Source of the DNA: Lathyrus oleraceus
Lineage: Eukaryota; Streptophyta; Magnoliopsida; Fabales; Fabaceae
DNA length: 64,000 nucleotides
Direction: 5' to 3'
Assembly (NCBI RefSeq): GCF_024323335.1
Contig: NC_066579.1
Coordinates: 239,651,820 to 239,715,819, forward strand
In this document: one piece after another, positions 9,709 through 20,818 of the stretch
Layout: the number at the start of each line of letters is the position of its first letter
Position numbering within the stretch: the stretch's first letter is position 1
The notes under the pieces: model-generated
What the model saw: only the letters and a program-made list of their open reading frames with translations
The model's database searches: none
Told to the model about the DNA's origin: nothing
Made by a program: the position numbers and the translations under genes

Positions 9709-10971
9709 TTACTCTTCACGATGAGTGACAGTGATGATCTTTGAGGCCTTCCAGTTCCCTGGTACGCACGGTTTTATCCACGAGTCGAGCTCGCAATCAC
9801 TGTCGATCTCTTCACCCACCGTACAGATGCGGTATGGATCTATCATTCCAACACTCGTGAACATGAACGGTTGACGACGTCCTCTGTTCTGCCCCGACGA
9901 GTTTTGGCCCGACTGATAGCCAACCCCGAACCTATCTGCTTTCACCGCAATGTCTAACATTCTTCCCCAGCCTTGGGCTTCTCTGCTTCTCACCACTTCC
10001 ATGGCCTGTTTGTAAGAAGAAATGGATGACTTTTTCTCTTTCTCAGCAACAATGGCATTCTCCACCTTGACAGTTTCAAACGCCTGACATGGTGTTTCAC
10101 ATGGTTCACCGCCCATTTCCACCTCCAGCATTCTCTGAACCGTTTCCCTCATCATTGCACACCCATTCGTAGCGACAGCCGCACAACAATTATCACAACC
10201 AGGGAAAACTCCATTCTTCATCAGATGTCTCTGGACCACAGACATCGAAGTGCTTAACTGATCCACATTCGTCTCCTCCATTTTTCTCTTGTCCTTTGAC
10301 ATCATGTTCACCCCCATAGAACCATACATTGGCACGGGGTCAGCATCAGCATTCGGTGTCGGTGCAAAATGGATGGCTTTAGAATCCACCAAATCTTGAA
10401 CGACATGCTTAAAAGCTCTACAACCTTCAATGTGATGTCCGGGTGCCCCAGAATGGAACTCGCACCTGGCGTTCTCATCGTAAGATCCCTCAACTAATTA
10501 AACAGGAACCAATATCCTCGGCTGAACTAACCCAAGATCCCTCAACCTCTTAAACAGAAGGGTATAAGTCACGGGTGGCTTATCAAACTAACGATCCGTC
10601 GTCCCTCTTTTCACTTGGCACCCAGCTTTCTGTGCTCTCTGTTGAGGTGGAGGTTGTTGTTGTTGCACATATTGATTACCAACAGGAGTAGTCACTGTAG
10701 CAGCATACGGGTGGTAACGATCTCTACCGTGCCCCTTTTTGGCATGCACATCATTTGATTCAACCTCCTTCTTGTGCTGACTATTGCCAAAGGGCTTCTC
10801 TACTCCAGACGACGGAGCATTTCCCTGTATTTTCTCCATTATCAGCCATTTTTCAATCCTCTCCACCCTCTCAGCAATTGCTTTCTGCCCCAAGGCGAGC
10901 CCTTGCACGACATTGAACAACTCCCTCACCATCTCTTTCAATTCGAGAATGTCGGCGTTGGGTGGATCCAT
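9709..10971 (-). pseudogene. Damaged gag of Tat-lineage element B
   Basis: One minus-strand frame from ATG 10969-10971 to the stop at 9709, broken by TAG (10588-10590) and TAA (10498-10500). It has an N-terminal coiled-coil-like segment (LELKEMVRELFNVV), then jumps at about residue 45 straight to the C-terminal gag linker (EKIQGNAPSSGVEKPFG, compare GRIQDNSASNSSGPKRPF in element 1), so the gag core is deleted. It continues with FDKPPVTY, the knuckle CEFHSGAPGHHIEGC (10420-10464), a second Cys motif (CDNCC...GC) and a G-patch-like DRFGVGYQSG. The tail DSDCELDSWIKPCVPG closely matches element 1. The protease is also missing. The deletion points differ from those in element 1, so these are separate events. 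Confidence 0.85.
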
Positions 10972-12224
10972 CAGCTTGGATTTGTTGCGTCTGGTAGGGT
11001 ATCTGAGCGGAGGAATGATTCGGTGGGCGCGAGCAGTGATTCTTCTGTCAACCAAACAGGTTAGATACTGACACCTAAAAAACAGCAAACAGGTTAATAT
11101 GACTCACACATGAATGCAATGTCTATCCATACGTGGAACATTCGGTCCTTCGATTCTGGCTTCATCGAGACGAATAAGAATTCGACAATAACATTCTGAC
11201 ATCAGGATGTCTCTCAACCGGGATCTCAATCAAGAATGTACCCTGAGTATGGATAGACATGGGTTAGATGCGGATGAATGCAAAATGGGAATGATACAGA
11301 TGCATGAATGCAAGTCACTGTGCATCCTCCAAGTTATTTGAAGATCCATCAAGTCTCTGAACCGGCCACAGTCATCTGAGGGCCCATGTAACCACAAATC
11401 CAACTCGGGGAGTTCCGAAATAAACGGAACGGGTGGATACATCACCATCATCACAGGAACATCCACTGAACGGACGACAACAAGATCCTCTGAACAAGTG
11501 CCCTCAAATTCAACCCGGGGATCCGAAATAAACGGAACCCGCTGATAAATACCACAGACAGCATTCCGGCGTCTCAGAAATAAATATCCATAAATCCGAC
11601 TTATAAATAGGACCCAATAGTCACCAACGGAAAGTCACCACCAGAACATGCATCTGTAGGAATCAAACCCTCCCCTCACAGGTGAATTCTAAAAAGGTCA
11701 TCCTAAGGCGGATAATGGTCTCGACAATCGGGCAAGACACTCAACGGGTTTGCCCTTTCGGATGTGCCGTTGCAGCTCTCATAAGATCATCTAAACCAAA
11801 GATCCGGGAAAGAACAGTCACCGAAGTCAACAGCTCAAAAGAGATAATCCAACCTGAGTGGAATACTCCAAACGGAAGGATTCTCTCAACTGAACCTCGT
11901 CCGGCTGTGGTATGTCACGTCGCAACAACATGCTGATCCAACATGTGAGGAAACGTGAGACCACGCTAATCCTAGGTGTATACTCGGGCCTGGGTTTTAG
12001 CCCCACTCAGAACACCCACCCCAAAACAGAGGAACCAACCTATACAGAATCCAACACAATGATAATATGATGCATGCAAACATATATGCAAATATATACA
12101 ATCACAGCATAATAATCATAAATGCAATAAATAAAGCATCAAAAGCAACCAAAACTATCCTAGAGAGCGCTAGGATTGACTCGCTTAGGGAAGATGGACC
12201 AGCAAGAGGTCAACTTCTCTTTGA
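10972..12224 (-). other. 5' leader of element B
   Basis: Noncoding between PBS and gag. Apart from about 60 bases next to the PBS (GACTCGCTTAGGGAAGATGG..., 12178-12224), it shows no resemblance to the leader shared by elements 1, 2 and 3. Short phrases such as AAATAAACGGAAC recur near 11420 and 11530. The codons just upstream of the gag ATG are open to 11088 and resemble the upstream codons of element 1 (RYPTRRN versus RYPTKEN). Confidence 0.6.
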
Positions 12225-12242
12225 TCCCCAGCAGAGTCGCCA
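12225..12242 (-). promoter_or_regulatory. Primer-binding site of element B
   Basis: The minus-strand sequence TGGCGACTCTGCTGGGGA is identical to that of element 1 over the shared 17 bases and lies two bases from the LTR end at 12245. Confidence 0.8.
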
Positions 12243-12565
12243 GCTGTCGCATACGCGAAAAACAACCGGCGGGAAAAGACACAGAGCCGCCACCGTGCGT
12301 TATTTATCCCAAAGGAGGGAAAGGAAACGCTCGAAGTAAACCTGGAAAGGAAATGGTCTTGCGACCAGAGATTGCAAGGATCGGGAGTCGGTTACGCGAG
12401 GGGAAGGTATTAGCACCCCCTCACGTCCGTCGTACTCGAAGGGATCCACGCTCAGAAAGGATAGAAAAAGGTTGCTAAAACTGCTCAAAACTGCACAAGA
12501 CTGGAATAGAACACAGATGAAAGAAGACGGAAGAAGATGACTCGGCAGGATGTCGCATCCTGGGC

Positions 12566-12694
12566 CTACGTAGTTTGTCAGACACAAACATCAGAGTCGA
12601 CGTAGTTCGGGGAAGCGGGAAACGTGCTCGCTAGGCCATCGCATCCTATGCATACGTATCTTCTCTAACCAGAGGAAGAATCAGAGCACTCGTA
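12566..12694. repeat. Two LTR hairpin modules (element B)
   Basis: First: CTACGT/ACGTAG outer (12566-12571, 12600-12605) with GTTTGT/ACAAAC inner stem. Second: TACG/CGTA outer (12653-12656, 12691-12694) with CTTCTCT/AGAGGAAG inner stem, one mismatch. Both keep ATCAGAG between the right arms. Confidence 0.65.
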
Positions 12695-12769
12695 GCTCGG
12701 CTAACGCACGCCGAAACACAACACTGAAGAAAGACGCTGAGACGCCAAAAGAAACACACAAACGGAAAG

Positions 12770-13080
12770 CCAATAAATGGACTTACATCCAACTCCAAAA
12801 AAGAAACAGGAAACAGATATCCAATCAATGGTCTTACATCTGACTCCGAACACACAACGAAAACAGGAAACCGAAGGCCAATTGCTGGACTTACATCAGA
12901 CTCCGAACAAACGCGAACGAGGAAACGGAATGCCAATCTCTGGTCTTACATCCGACTCCTAACAAAGAAACGCAAACAGGAAATCGAATGCCAATCGCTG
13001 GACTTACATCAGACTCCTAACAATCAACAAACAAACGGGAAACCAAATGCCAATCGCTGGACTTACATCGGACTCCAGAC
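12770..13080. repeat. Six tandem units of 51-59 bp in LTR B
   Basis: The core CCAATnnnTGGnCTTACATC starts at 12770, 12821, 12878, 12932, 12991 and 13050. A diverged three-unit version occurs at 56119-56277 in the LTR fragment inside the satellite, so the repeat is an old part of this LTR family. Confidence 0.85.
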
Positions 13081-13102
13081 AAACGCACACGAAAAGAAGA
13101 AG

Positions 13103-13204
13103 GGTCTCGATTACAACTAGGGAAAGAGAAAAGGAAGGTCTCGATCGCAACGAGGGCGAGAGAAAATGAAGGTCTCAATCGCAACGAGGGCGAGAGAAAA
13201 GGAT
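13103..13204. repeat. Three tandem units of 34 bp in LTR B
   Basis: Units starting GGTCTCGAT/GGTCTCAAT at 13103, 13137 and 13171, each followed by CGCAACGAGGGCGAGAGAAA or a close variant. Confidence 0.85.
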
Positions 13205-13250
13205 CAAAGTTAGTTGTCAGTCAAACTCGACAAGACATCGCATCTCGTGC

Positions 13251-13291
13251 CTACGTATCTCATTTGGACATGAGAATCAGAGTTGCCGTAG
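13251..13291. repeat. LTR hairpin module (element B, third copy)
   Basis: Outer CTACG/CGTAG (13251-13255, 13287-13291), inner CTCAT/ATGAG, spacer AATCAGAG, followed by TTCGGCTA. Confidence 0.65.
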
Positions 13292-13615
13292 TTCGGCTAA
13301 ACTATTTCTATTTGTTTTGTGTTTTTTAGGTGAACAATGTTACTACGCAATCTACCGGATGCTCGACCTTGGGAGACTTACTCACCTGTAGTAGAAGGAG
13401 TTAACGTGTCCTTAAGGGAAGACGAAGTTGGTTTGTGTTTTAGGAATGCTCACGCAAGAAAGGAAGTCCTAGACGAATGAACCGTGCTACCTTAATTGAC
13501 ATGCAAACGAAAGACTATGCAAAGTCTAGCAATCCTATGGGGATACAATCACACCACACAAAAACATGCAACATGAAATAAACACACCAACAAGGGGCTC
13601 AATCATCAAGGGTGA

Positions 13616-13699
13616 GGCTTTAGTCAAGGGGTCATATCAACCTCGACAAACAAGTCGGGCTTTAGTCAAGGGGTCATATCAACCTCGACAAACAAGCCA
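13616..13699. repeat. 42 bp direct duplication in LTR B
   Basis: Two near-identical units starting GGCTTTAGTCAAGGGGTCAT at 13616 and 13658. A single copy of the same phrase is present near 56830 in the LTR fragment. Confidence 0.85.
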
Positions 13700-16071
13700 A
13701 CTGTAAAGGTATCTGAGGGCTCTTAACCACTGACATTGATCGTCAGGGTGAGAAGATGAAAGGTGATGAGGGTAAGACCTCATAGCTCTTAACCCGGGCC
13801 TGGGTGAGCTTCAAATCAATGAAGGTGTGCGAGTCCAGAATGTGGGACTCTACTCTACTTGATTGACTCTATATACAAGGATCTTGGGTTAGGTTCAAGA
13901 GCCTCAGCACGTAGTGCGAGCATAATGAACGACTCAAACGATTAGCAGGGGATTGATTTCTAATCCCTTCTATCTGCCAATTGCCTCTTCACTTAGGAGG
14001 ACTTGAAGTACATGGCACAAAAGTAAACAATCACAGACATTGCCTCTTAAGGAGGACTTCAGCCAAATGCCTGCCAAAAGAAACGACAGGGCTTCCAGAC
14101 TACATGGAGTTAGAGGATGGTTACCTAGGTGGTATTCCAACCACAAGCAAAGCACAGCTCAAGCAATGAGCTAAGAGCGACTAAAGTACCTGTAAGAAAG
14201 TCAAACAAGTCAATATTCACATCCAGACAAACCAAACAGACAGTCAACAGTGTTACAACCAATATGCACACAAGGCAAGTCAACAACTCAAATGAGTTCA
14301 TCACCAAGGATCCTACAACATGACAAAGGTTAGTAGACAAAGCAAATTTGTATCTCAAGTCATAAGATTGCATCAACCACTAGAGCTAAGCTTGAACCTG
14401 AAATACAAAGCTCACAAGAGGAGTACAAACCACTAGTCCAAGACTAGGGTCAAAGGCAAAGCAAAAAATCAAAACAGCAACCAATATTCAACATGAAGCA
14501 CATTTATTCAAGTAAGAACATGTCCTAAAAAGGACCAAACTCAAATCCCAAGGCAAATCCATCTATTGATCATGCTAAGGCAAAGGCAATTACAAAGCTC
14601 ACAATTGGACATCAGGAATCAAAATTCCATATTAAAACAGAAATGAATCAAACAATCATGAAAATTTTTATGTGCACACAATCATCATGCCAAAAATTAG
14701 AATCAACAGAGCTCAATTGACCTAGAAATGAAAATGCACAAGATCAACACCAAAATGTGTGACATACATTGTCACACCAAATATTCATGTGTCCCAAACA
14801 GAGATGAAAAATGAGAAAAATACACAACCAAGCCTCAAAAATCAAGTAACATGTTAGGAATCAACATACCAAATTTCAAAGCAATTGGCCAATGTATGAG
14901 CATTTCACAAAAGAATTGGTACAACATGTCACATTTGCATACATGTTCAAATAACAATCCACAATTAAAAATCCAGAAATGACAAAATCATGAAATCACA
15001 ACCACAAAATGATAGACATCCATATGAACATGTAGCAAAAAATTGCATTCAAATTGGACTTGTTTTCAATTTTATATGATTTTTCAAAGTTGGATAAAAA
15101 TATTATAAAATGATGAATCATACATAAGAAAAAATGGAGGGAAAGAAGAAATGGTTGACAAAATTTTGAAATATGCATGCTGCAGGGATCGAACCAGGTA
15201 GCAACCAAAAAACAAGCGCTGAACAAAATAAATTCCAAATCGCTATGGCTGGGAATCGAAGGAGGTATGAGCCAAAACGCTGCACTTCACTAATTGAAGT
15301 GGCAGCCTAGTCAGCAGTCAAACGCCACGCGTGTAATGGTCAAGGAACATAGGCCAATAGAATGGCCAACAGGCGCTTGCATGGATGCACACACGGACAA
15401 AACCCTAGCGCCTTACACCAGTTGCAGACGGCGGCGGGAGCGGTGGTTTCCATCGTCTTCTTCGTGAAGACGGCGGAGCTACAGTAACACGTTCACAATT
15501 TTTTTCCAGAATCATGCAAAAATTATATCAAATGAAAGCTCTCGTATCATACGTTCTAAATCCATGATTAATTCAGACTAAAACCTCATAATAAGAGCAG
15601 ATCGAAGAGAAACAAAATGATCATACAAAATTTAATTCGCCATAACTCAACCAATATTTCACCAAATCAAATTCCAAAAGCATCAGTGTGATCAGCATGA
15701 AGAGATCTATCTAAACATGTGCATAAAATCACACCTCTTGAAGAGCAGAACGAGGAAACAATGGATTTGAGGCTTCAATTGATCCATATCCAATCCTGAG
15801 ATGATGACTTGAAGTTTGATGCAATAATTGAGGCTTGGCACGACCTAGATCTAGCTCAAATGGCAGTTTCCATCTTCATGTTCTTGAGCTTGATGTGCTT
15901 GTTTCTTCATCAAAACCTTCAATCCACGGCTTGATCTGCACTCAATGATGATCCATGAACACGATTATGCAGTCAAATTCATGAGCTATGTGAAGAAAAT
16001 TGAAATTTCAATGGAGAGAAAAATTTGGATCTAGAATGTTCAAAACTGTGAAATTCTGTTATGATTAAGGC

Positions 16072-16077
16072 TTTATA
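16072..16077 (-). promoter_or_regulatory. Candidate TATA box of LTR B
   Basis: The minus-strand sequence AGTATAAAGCC lies 1 kb inside the LTR. It is the best TATA-like site I saw there, but the LTR is AT-rich and the call is tentative. Confidence 0.35.
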
Positions 16078-17075
16078 CTATGTGTTAATCACTCTGAAAA
16101 ATTAATTAGGCAATGGTTAATGTAAAGTTAATCAAATATGAGGTGCATGGCAAAATTAGTAAAAACACCTATGCATTGTGAATGAGTACGTGAACAGTGC
16201 TATATGGAGGTGTAGGATCACTTAAAATCAACTCATGCACATGTTGGAATTTGAATTTTGTTCATATGATGCACCAATTTTGAATTTCCAAATTTCCCTC
16301 CAAAATGTTCATGAATGAGCAAAAGGTCATGTGATGAAATTTCATGCAATGCAATGATATATTTGGAAAATATTGGTCATGACATGCAATTTGCAAAAAG
16401 AGGCACTCAAATTGGAGCTTTGGATCAAAAGTTATGGCTCTTGGAAGTTCCATGCACACTTTGCAATCAATTGCTCATAACTTCTCAACCATTCATCAGA
16501 TGCTCATGATCTTGGACTTTTTGGAAATGGGAGAGAAAGATCTTCAACTTTCATGTTGACCAAAATTTCATTTGAAGCTTCTTTGATGTTGGAAAGTCAA
16601 GTTGAATGTGGTCCAAAAACTTGCCATTTTTGGAAACTTGAAATTACAGGTCACTTTCCATTTTGGGAAACTTTTGATTTGGCTTCAAAATCTTCAAGGT
16701 AGATGTTTGACATGATGAATAAACCTATTTTGGACATGAATGAAGTGTCTCAAACCATTTCTCCACCTCATAGCCCTCAGTTGACTTGCAGTTGACTTTC
16801 ATGGACCCCAGATGACCTGGACATGTACTGATGACTTTTGAGCCTTCAACACCTGGTACAATAGCTTCAAAATGAACCTTGATTCATATAAGCTCTCTAG
16901 AATTCTCATGTGGCCTTCATCTCAAGGAAAACTTGCTCTCTTTGCACAGATGAATTCTCTTGATGCCAGTTCTTGTTGATAAGATGCAATGCAAGATGTA
17001 ATGATAAATGTAATGTTAATGACCTAAAACATGAAATGAATGCATGAGTGGGGGGTGCAAATTTGAGGTGCTACA

Positions 17076-17200
17076 ACAACTACCGGTATAAAGGTAGAAA
17101 ACCACAGACTCAGTTGGGGAGGGAAAAATGGGATTTACAACTACCGGTATAAGGGTAGCAAACCACAAACTCCACTGAGGATAAGGTGAATAATTACGGA
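17076..17200. repeat. 61 bp tandem pair
   Basis: Two units starting ACAACTACCGGTATAA at 17076 and 17137, each followed by GGTAG and AACCACA, immediately beside the insertion point of element B. Confidence 0.75.
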
Positions 17201-18030
17201 TTACTGAGCAATTATTCATTTACCACAGGGAAACACCAGAGACAGTCACCGGAGGCCAATTTAGGATCAAACCAAAAAGGCAAACTGAATCAAGACTCAT
17301 CCTAATGAGGATATAACTCAATAGGGGAACCCATCCCAATATATGTGTTGAGAGGAAGCGGAAACAACCGTCGTCCACGAGGATATAACTCAGTGGGGAA
17401 TGGCAAGAAAGATAAACACTTTCTGCTTAAGGGACTGACTCTATATGGAGAGATCAGACACACCAACATCTGCTTGGGGAAAAATATATCACCAAATAGC
17501 AGGAGACAACAAACAACGATATATGGCGAAGAATGCAACATGAATATCTGAATGTTATAATTATGCATGTATATGCGTGATTTATGTATGATGAATGCTG
17601 ACAAACAGACATATCTAACACAAACAGGTCCAGGAATCAACCACCCGGTACTACATCTCAAGAGAGAAAGCCAGGATCACTGGAGAATATCCAATCTGCT
17701 GGAGATCCAAGATGCCAGGAAGCAAAGACCTTGGCGGGGAATCAGAGATACCAGGAAATCACAAGATCTCTGGGGGATGAATCATCAGTCTCAGCTGAGG
17801 AAAGGAGATTCATTGCACAGGCAAAAACTGCCACAAAAGCAACTCTACTAGGAAATCCATCTGAGGGAGATAAGGGGAAACTGATGATCCAACACCAAGT
17901 ATCAAACTCACCAAGGAAATCACACCTGCTGAGGAGAAAAGATCGCACAAGTAGAATCTTCCATACAAACAACTCTACTGGGGAATAGATATGCCAGGAA
18001 ACAGCAATATCTCTGCAGGGGATAACACCA

Positions 18031-18217
18031 TCATAGATAAGATCCAACACACCAACAACTCCGTTGGGGATCTATCTGAGGAAGAAAACATCATCATAGA
18101 TAAGATCCAACACACCAACAACTCCGCTGGGGATCTATCTGAGGAAGAAAACATCATCATAGATAAGACCCAACACACCAACAACTCCGCTGGGGATGAA
18201 CTATCTGAGGAAGTGAA
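18031..18217. repeat. 63 bp tandem repeat, three units
   Basis: Units start TCATAGATAAGA at 18031, 18094 and 18157. The length is 21 codons, so frames stay open across the repeat: a plus-strand frame (17991-18275) contains the peptide IIDKIQHTNNS three times, and the minus-strand frame 17975-18328 is open too. I do not recognise either peptide. Confidence 0.85.
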
Positions 18218-18852
18218 GGAATTCTGGGGATCAACCACCAAATACCGAACCTTCCAAAAAAAACACATCTGTTGATGAGGGAAAACCACTGCTCTGCTGA
18301 AGGGAGGCGAGGTGAATAACCTCAACAAGCACTATGCTTGGGAGATAAATCACGATAAAATATTCTGGAGAAAGAGGATACAGTCATGCCAGGAATATGA
18401 ACAAATGTCTTACCCTGTTGGAAATCATGCCACCCTTGGGAGAGCACTGAGGATTCTTTAAGTATCCTTTCATCATTGTGAATGTTCACTTTTTTAAAAA
18501 ACAATTTGTGAAAAATTTATTTATTTGAAACAATGATATTTCTTTTCAATTAAAACATGCAAAACATTTGTTGAATAGAAACAAATAAGAGTGCAAATAA
18601 TTGGATAAAAGCTCAACTTTATTTGTTGGAATGGTAGCCTGCAAATGGCAAGACTCCATAGATCTTTTACAAGTTTGAAATTGGTGATATATATTGGAAA
18701 AGGGCTACATTGAACATAATGACCATTTCTCCACCAATTCCGAGTTCGATGTATTCGAAGCTTTAGTTGACGACGAATGAACAAGAATCTCTGACGGATG
18801 ACAGTTGTAGAACGCAGTCTTGTCAGGATGCAGTTACTTGCCAAATCCCTAA

Positions 18853-19015
18853 TTTTTGCCTAGACTGCCCCAGGATGAGGTACTCAATCTAGCGGGATGC
18901 GTATATTCATTTTTATGTCTCTAACTTTTGCCTGGATCGCCCTTTAGGGTTTTCAATCCACCGAGACGCTCATTTTTGCCTAAGCCGCCCTTTCGGGTTT
19001 TCAACTTAGCGAGCC
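18853..19015. repeat. Three related segments just after integrase
   Basis: Segments opening TTTTGCCT at 18853, 18926 and 18973, followed by GCCC and a CAAT/CAACT...GCGAG-type end. Spacing is uneven (73 and 47 bases), so these are diverged copies. Confidence 0.5.
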
Positions 19016-19030
19016 ATTCTATTTTTATTT

Positions 19031-20272
19031 TTAGGCGAAGTGTTTCTTGACTGCATCTGAATTCACAGGACGAGTGAAATCCTCCTCATCCATAGTTGTA
19101 AGTATCAAAGCACCGCCTGAAAAGACTCTCTTAACAACATATGGACCTTCATAGTTTGGAGTCCACTTGCCCCTGGAATCGGGCGCGAAAGACAAGACTT
19201 TCTTGAGCACAAGGTCACCTTCTCGGAACACACGAGGCTTGACCTTCTTATCAAAAGCTTTCTTCATTCTTTGCTGATATAACTGACCATGACACATGGC
19301 AGTCAATCTCTTCTCTTCTATCAAATTCAGTTGGTCATAACGACTCTGAATCCATTCAGCATCAGTCAACTTGGCCTCCATCAAGACTCTCATTGATGGG
19401 ATCTCCACCTCTACTGGGAGTACGACCTCCATGCCATAAACAAGAGAAAAAGGGGTTGCCCCTGTTGAAGTGCGGACAGATGTACGGTATCCATGCAAAG
19501 CAAATGGGAGCATCTCATGCCAATCTTTGTACGTAACAACCATCTTCTGGACGATTTTCTTGATATTCTTATTAGCAGCTTCAACAGCCTCATTCATCTT
19601 GGGTCTATAAGGAGAAGAATTATGGTGTGCAATCTTGAAATTGCTACACAACTCTTCCATCATCTTGTTATTCAGATTAGATCCATTATCAGTAATGATC
19701 TTATCTGGCACACCATAACGGCATATGAGTTGATTCTTGATAAACTTCACAACCACCTGCCTGGTCACACTTGCATATGACGCAGCTTCAACCCACTTCG
19801 TGAAGTAATCAATTGCTACAAGAATAAACCTGTGTCCATTGGACGCTTTCGGCTCAATCATTCCAATCATGTCAATTCCCCACATGGAGAAAGGCCATGG
19901 TGATGAAATCACATTCAGAAGTGTCGGAGGAATATGAATCTTATCCGCATAAATCTGACACTTATGACATTTCTTCACATATTTGCAGCAGTCAGACTCC
20001 ATTGTCAGCCAATAGTAGCCTGCTCTCATCATCTTTCTAGCCATGGCATGTCCATTGGAATGAGTACCAAATGAACCCTCATGGACCTCAGTCATCAACA
20101 GGTCTGCTTCGTGTCTATCCACGCATCTGAGCAGAACCATGTCAAAATTTCTCTTATAAAGCACTTCGCCATTGAGGTAGAAACTACCTGAAAATCTCCT
20201 CAAAGTCTTCTTATCTTTCACAGATGCCCCAGGCGGGTAAACCTGGTTCTGGAGGAAACATTTGATGTCATA
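19031..20272 (-). CDS. Integrase domain of Ogre element 2
   Basis: Integrase joins element cDNA to chromosomal DNA in the nucleus. The frame is uninterrupted from the stop at 20273-20275 to its own TAA at 19031, with a first ATG at 20221. In order: zinc-binding HHCC region (VHEGSFGTH ... CHKC), catalytic core with D in GIDMIG, D in IITDNGSN and E in NEAVEAANK with 35 residues between the last two, then a C-terminal GPY module (GKWTPNYEGPYVV). No chromodomain follows, as expected for the Tat lineage. It shares frame with the upstream archaeal RNase H and is separated from it by one TAA. All catalytic residues are present, in contrast to the damage elsewhere in element 2. It would be made as part of a polyprotein, so the ATG is not a true start. 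Confidence 0.93.
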   Translation of the reverse strand, partial: YDIKCFLQNQVYPPGASVKDKKTLRRFSGSFYLNGEVLYKRNFDMVLLRCVDRHEADLLMTEVHEGSFGTHSNGHAMARKMMRAGYYWLTMESDCCKYVKKCHKCQIYADKIHIPPTLLNVISSPWPFSMWGIDMIGMIEPKASNGHRFILVAIDYFTKWVEAASYASVTRQVVVKFIKNQLICRYGVPDKIITDNGSNLNNKMMEELCSNFKIAHHNSSPYRPKMNEAVEAANKNIKKIVQKMVVTYKDWHEMLPFALHGYRTSVRTSTGATPFSLVYGMEVVLPVEVEIPSMRVLMEAKLTDAEWIQSRYDQLNLIEEKRLTAMCHGQLYQQRMKKAFDKKVKPRVFREGDLVLKKVLSFAPDSRGKWTPNYEGPYVVKRVFSGGALILTTMDEEDFTRPVNSDAVKKHFA

Positions 20273-20275
20273 TTA

Positions 20276-20818
20276 CCATGGCTTATCATCTTTTACTTCT
20301 TCAACTGCAAATACATGAGCTGGTCTATCCAAGTGCATCACAGTGATATTGGGAACTTCATTCCAATATTTAACCACAATCATGGAAGCAAGCATAGCAA
20401 GAGCATCCGCCATCCGATTATCATCTCGAGGAATATGATGGAAGTCAACCTCAGTAAAGAACGTTGAAATCCTCCTCGCATAATCTCTGTATGGAATAAG
20501 ACCAGGCTGATTCGTTTCCCATTCATCCTTGATCTGATTGACAACAATGGCCGAATCACCATAAACATCAAGATGCTTGATCCTTAGATCAATGCATTCT
20601 TCCAATCCCATAATGCAGGCCTCATACTCAGCCATATTATTCGTGCATTTGAAAGTTAGCCTTGCTGTAAAAAGAATATGTGTGCCCTGAGGAGTAATGA
20701 CTACTGCCCCAATACCATTTCCGTACTGATTTACAGCGCCATCGAATACCATATTCCATCTGGAACCAGGCTCTGGCCCTTCATCGAGTGTAGGCTCATC
20801 ACAATCTTTCATCTTTAG
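20276..20818 (-). pseudogene. Archaeal-type second RNase H domain of Ogre element 2
   Basis: Tat-lineage elements carry an extra RNase H, related to plant/archaeal RNase HI, between the RT-linked RNase H and integrase. The domain here is complete and open from KMKDCDEPT to VKDDKPW. Visible acidic residues: D in MVFDGAVNQYG, E in NMAEYEACIMGLEE, D in VYGDSAIVVNQ and D in NRMADALAMLAS. A TAA at 20273-20275 cuts it from integrase. Upstream it abuts the RT palm at 20818/20819 with a frame change, so the normal RT-linked RNase H is absent and this is the only RNase H left in element 2. Confidence 0.88.

Larger units (their letters stand above)
12245..17075 (-). mobile_element. 5' LTR of element B (4831 bp)
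   Basis: On the minus strand it begins TGTAGCACCTCAAATTTGCACC at 17075 and ends beside the PBS at 12245. The terminal 200 bases (CCGGCGGG...CCGCCACCGTGCGTTATTTATCCC, GGGAAGGTATTAGCACCC on the plus strand) match element 1 and the inserted fragment at 55608. Internal tandem repeats and three hairpin modules lie in the last 1.5 kb. It cuts the 3' noncoding region of element 2, with ACAAC (17076-17080) as candidate target duplication; the partner end is outside the window. Small ORFs inside are not conserved and look like chance. Confidence 0.8.
17076..19030 (-). other. 3' noncoding region of element 2 (between integrase and lost 3' LTR)
   Basis: Lies downstream of the integrase stop on the minus strand, the place where Ogre-type elements carry a long untranslated region. 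It is rich in short repeated phrases: ACAACTACCGGTATA (17076, 17137), GAGGATATAACTCA (17307, 17378), CTGGGGATCTATCTGAGGAA, and three TTTTTGCCT... segments (18853, 18926, 18973). No polypurine tract stands next to 17075, which fits element B having inserted here rather than this being the natural 3' LTR junction. Confidence 0.65.

Noticed and set aside
12245..17075. Reading this LTR as the 3' LTR of element 2
   Set aside because: Its ends differ from the 5' LTR of element 2, there is no polypurine tract at 17076, and it is followed by its own PBS and gag, so it is the 5' LTR of element B.
18031..18217. 63-bp repeats as a CRISPR array
   Set aside because: No unique spacers between repeats; whole units are repeated, in a eukaryotic retroelement.
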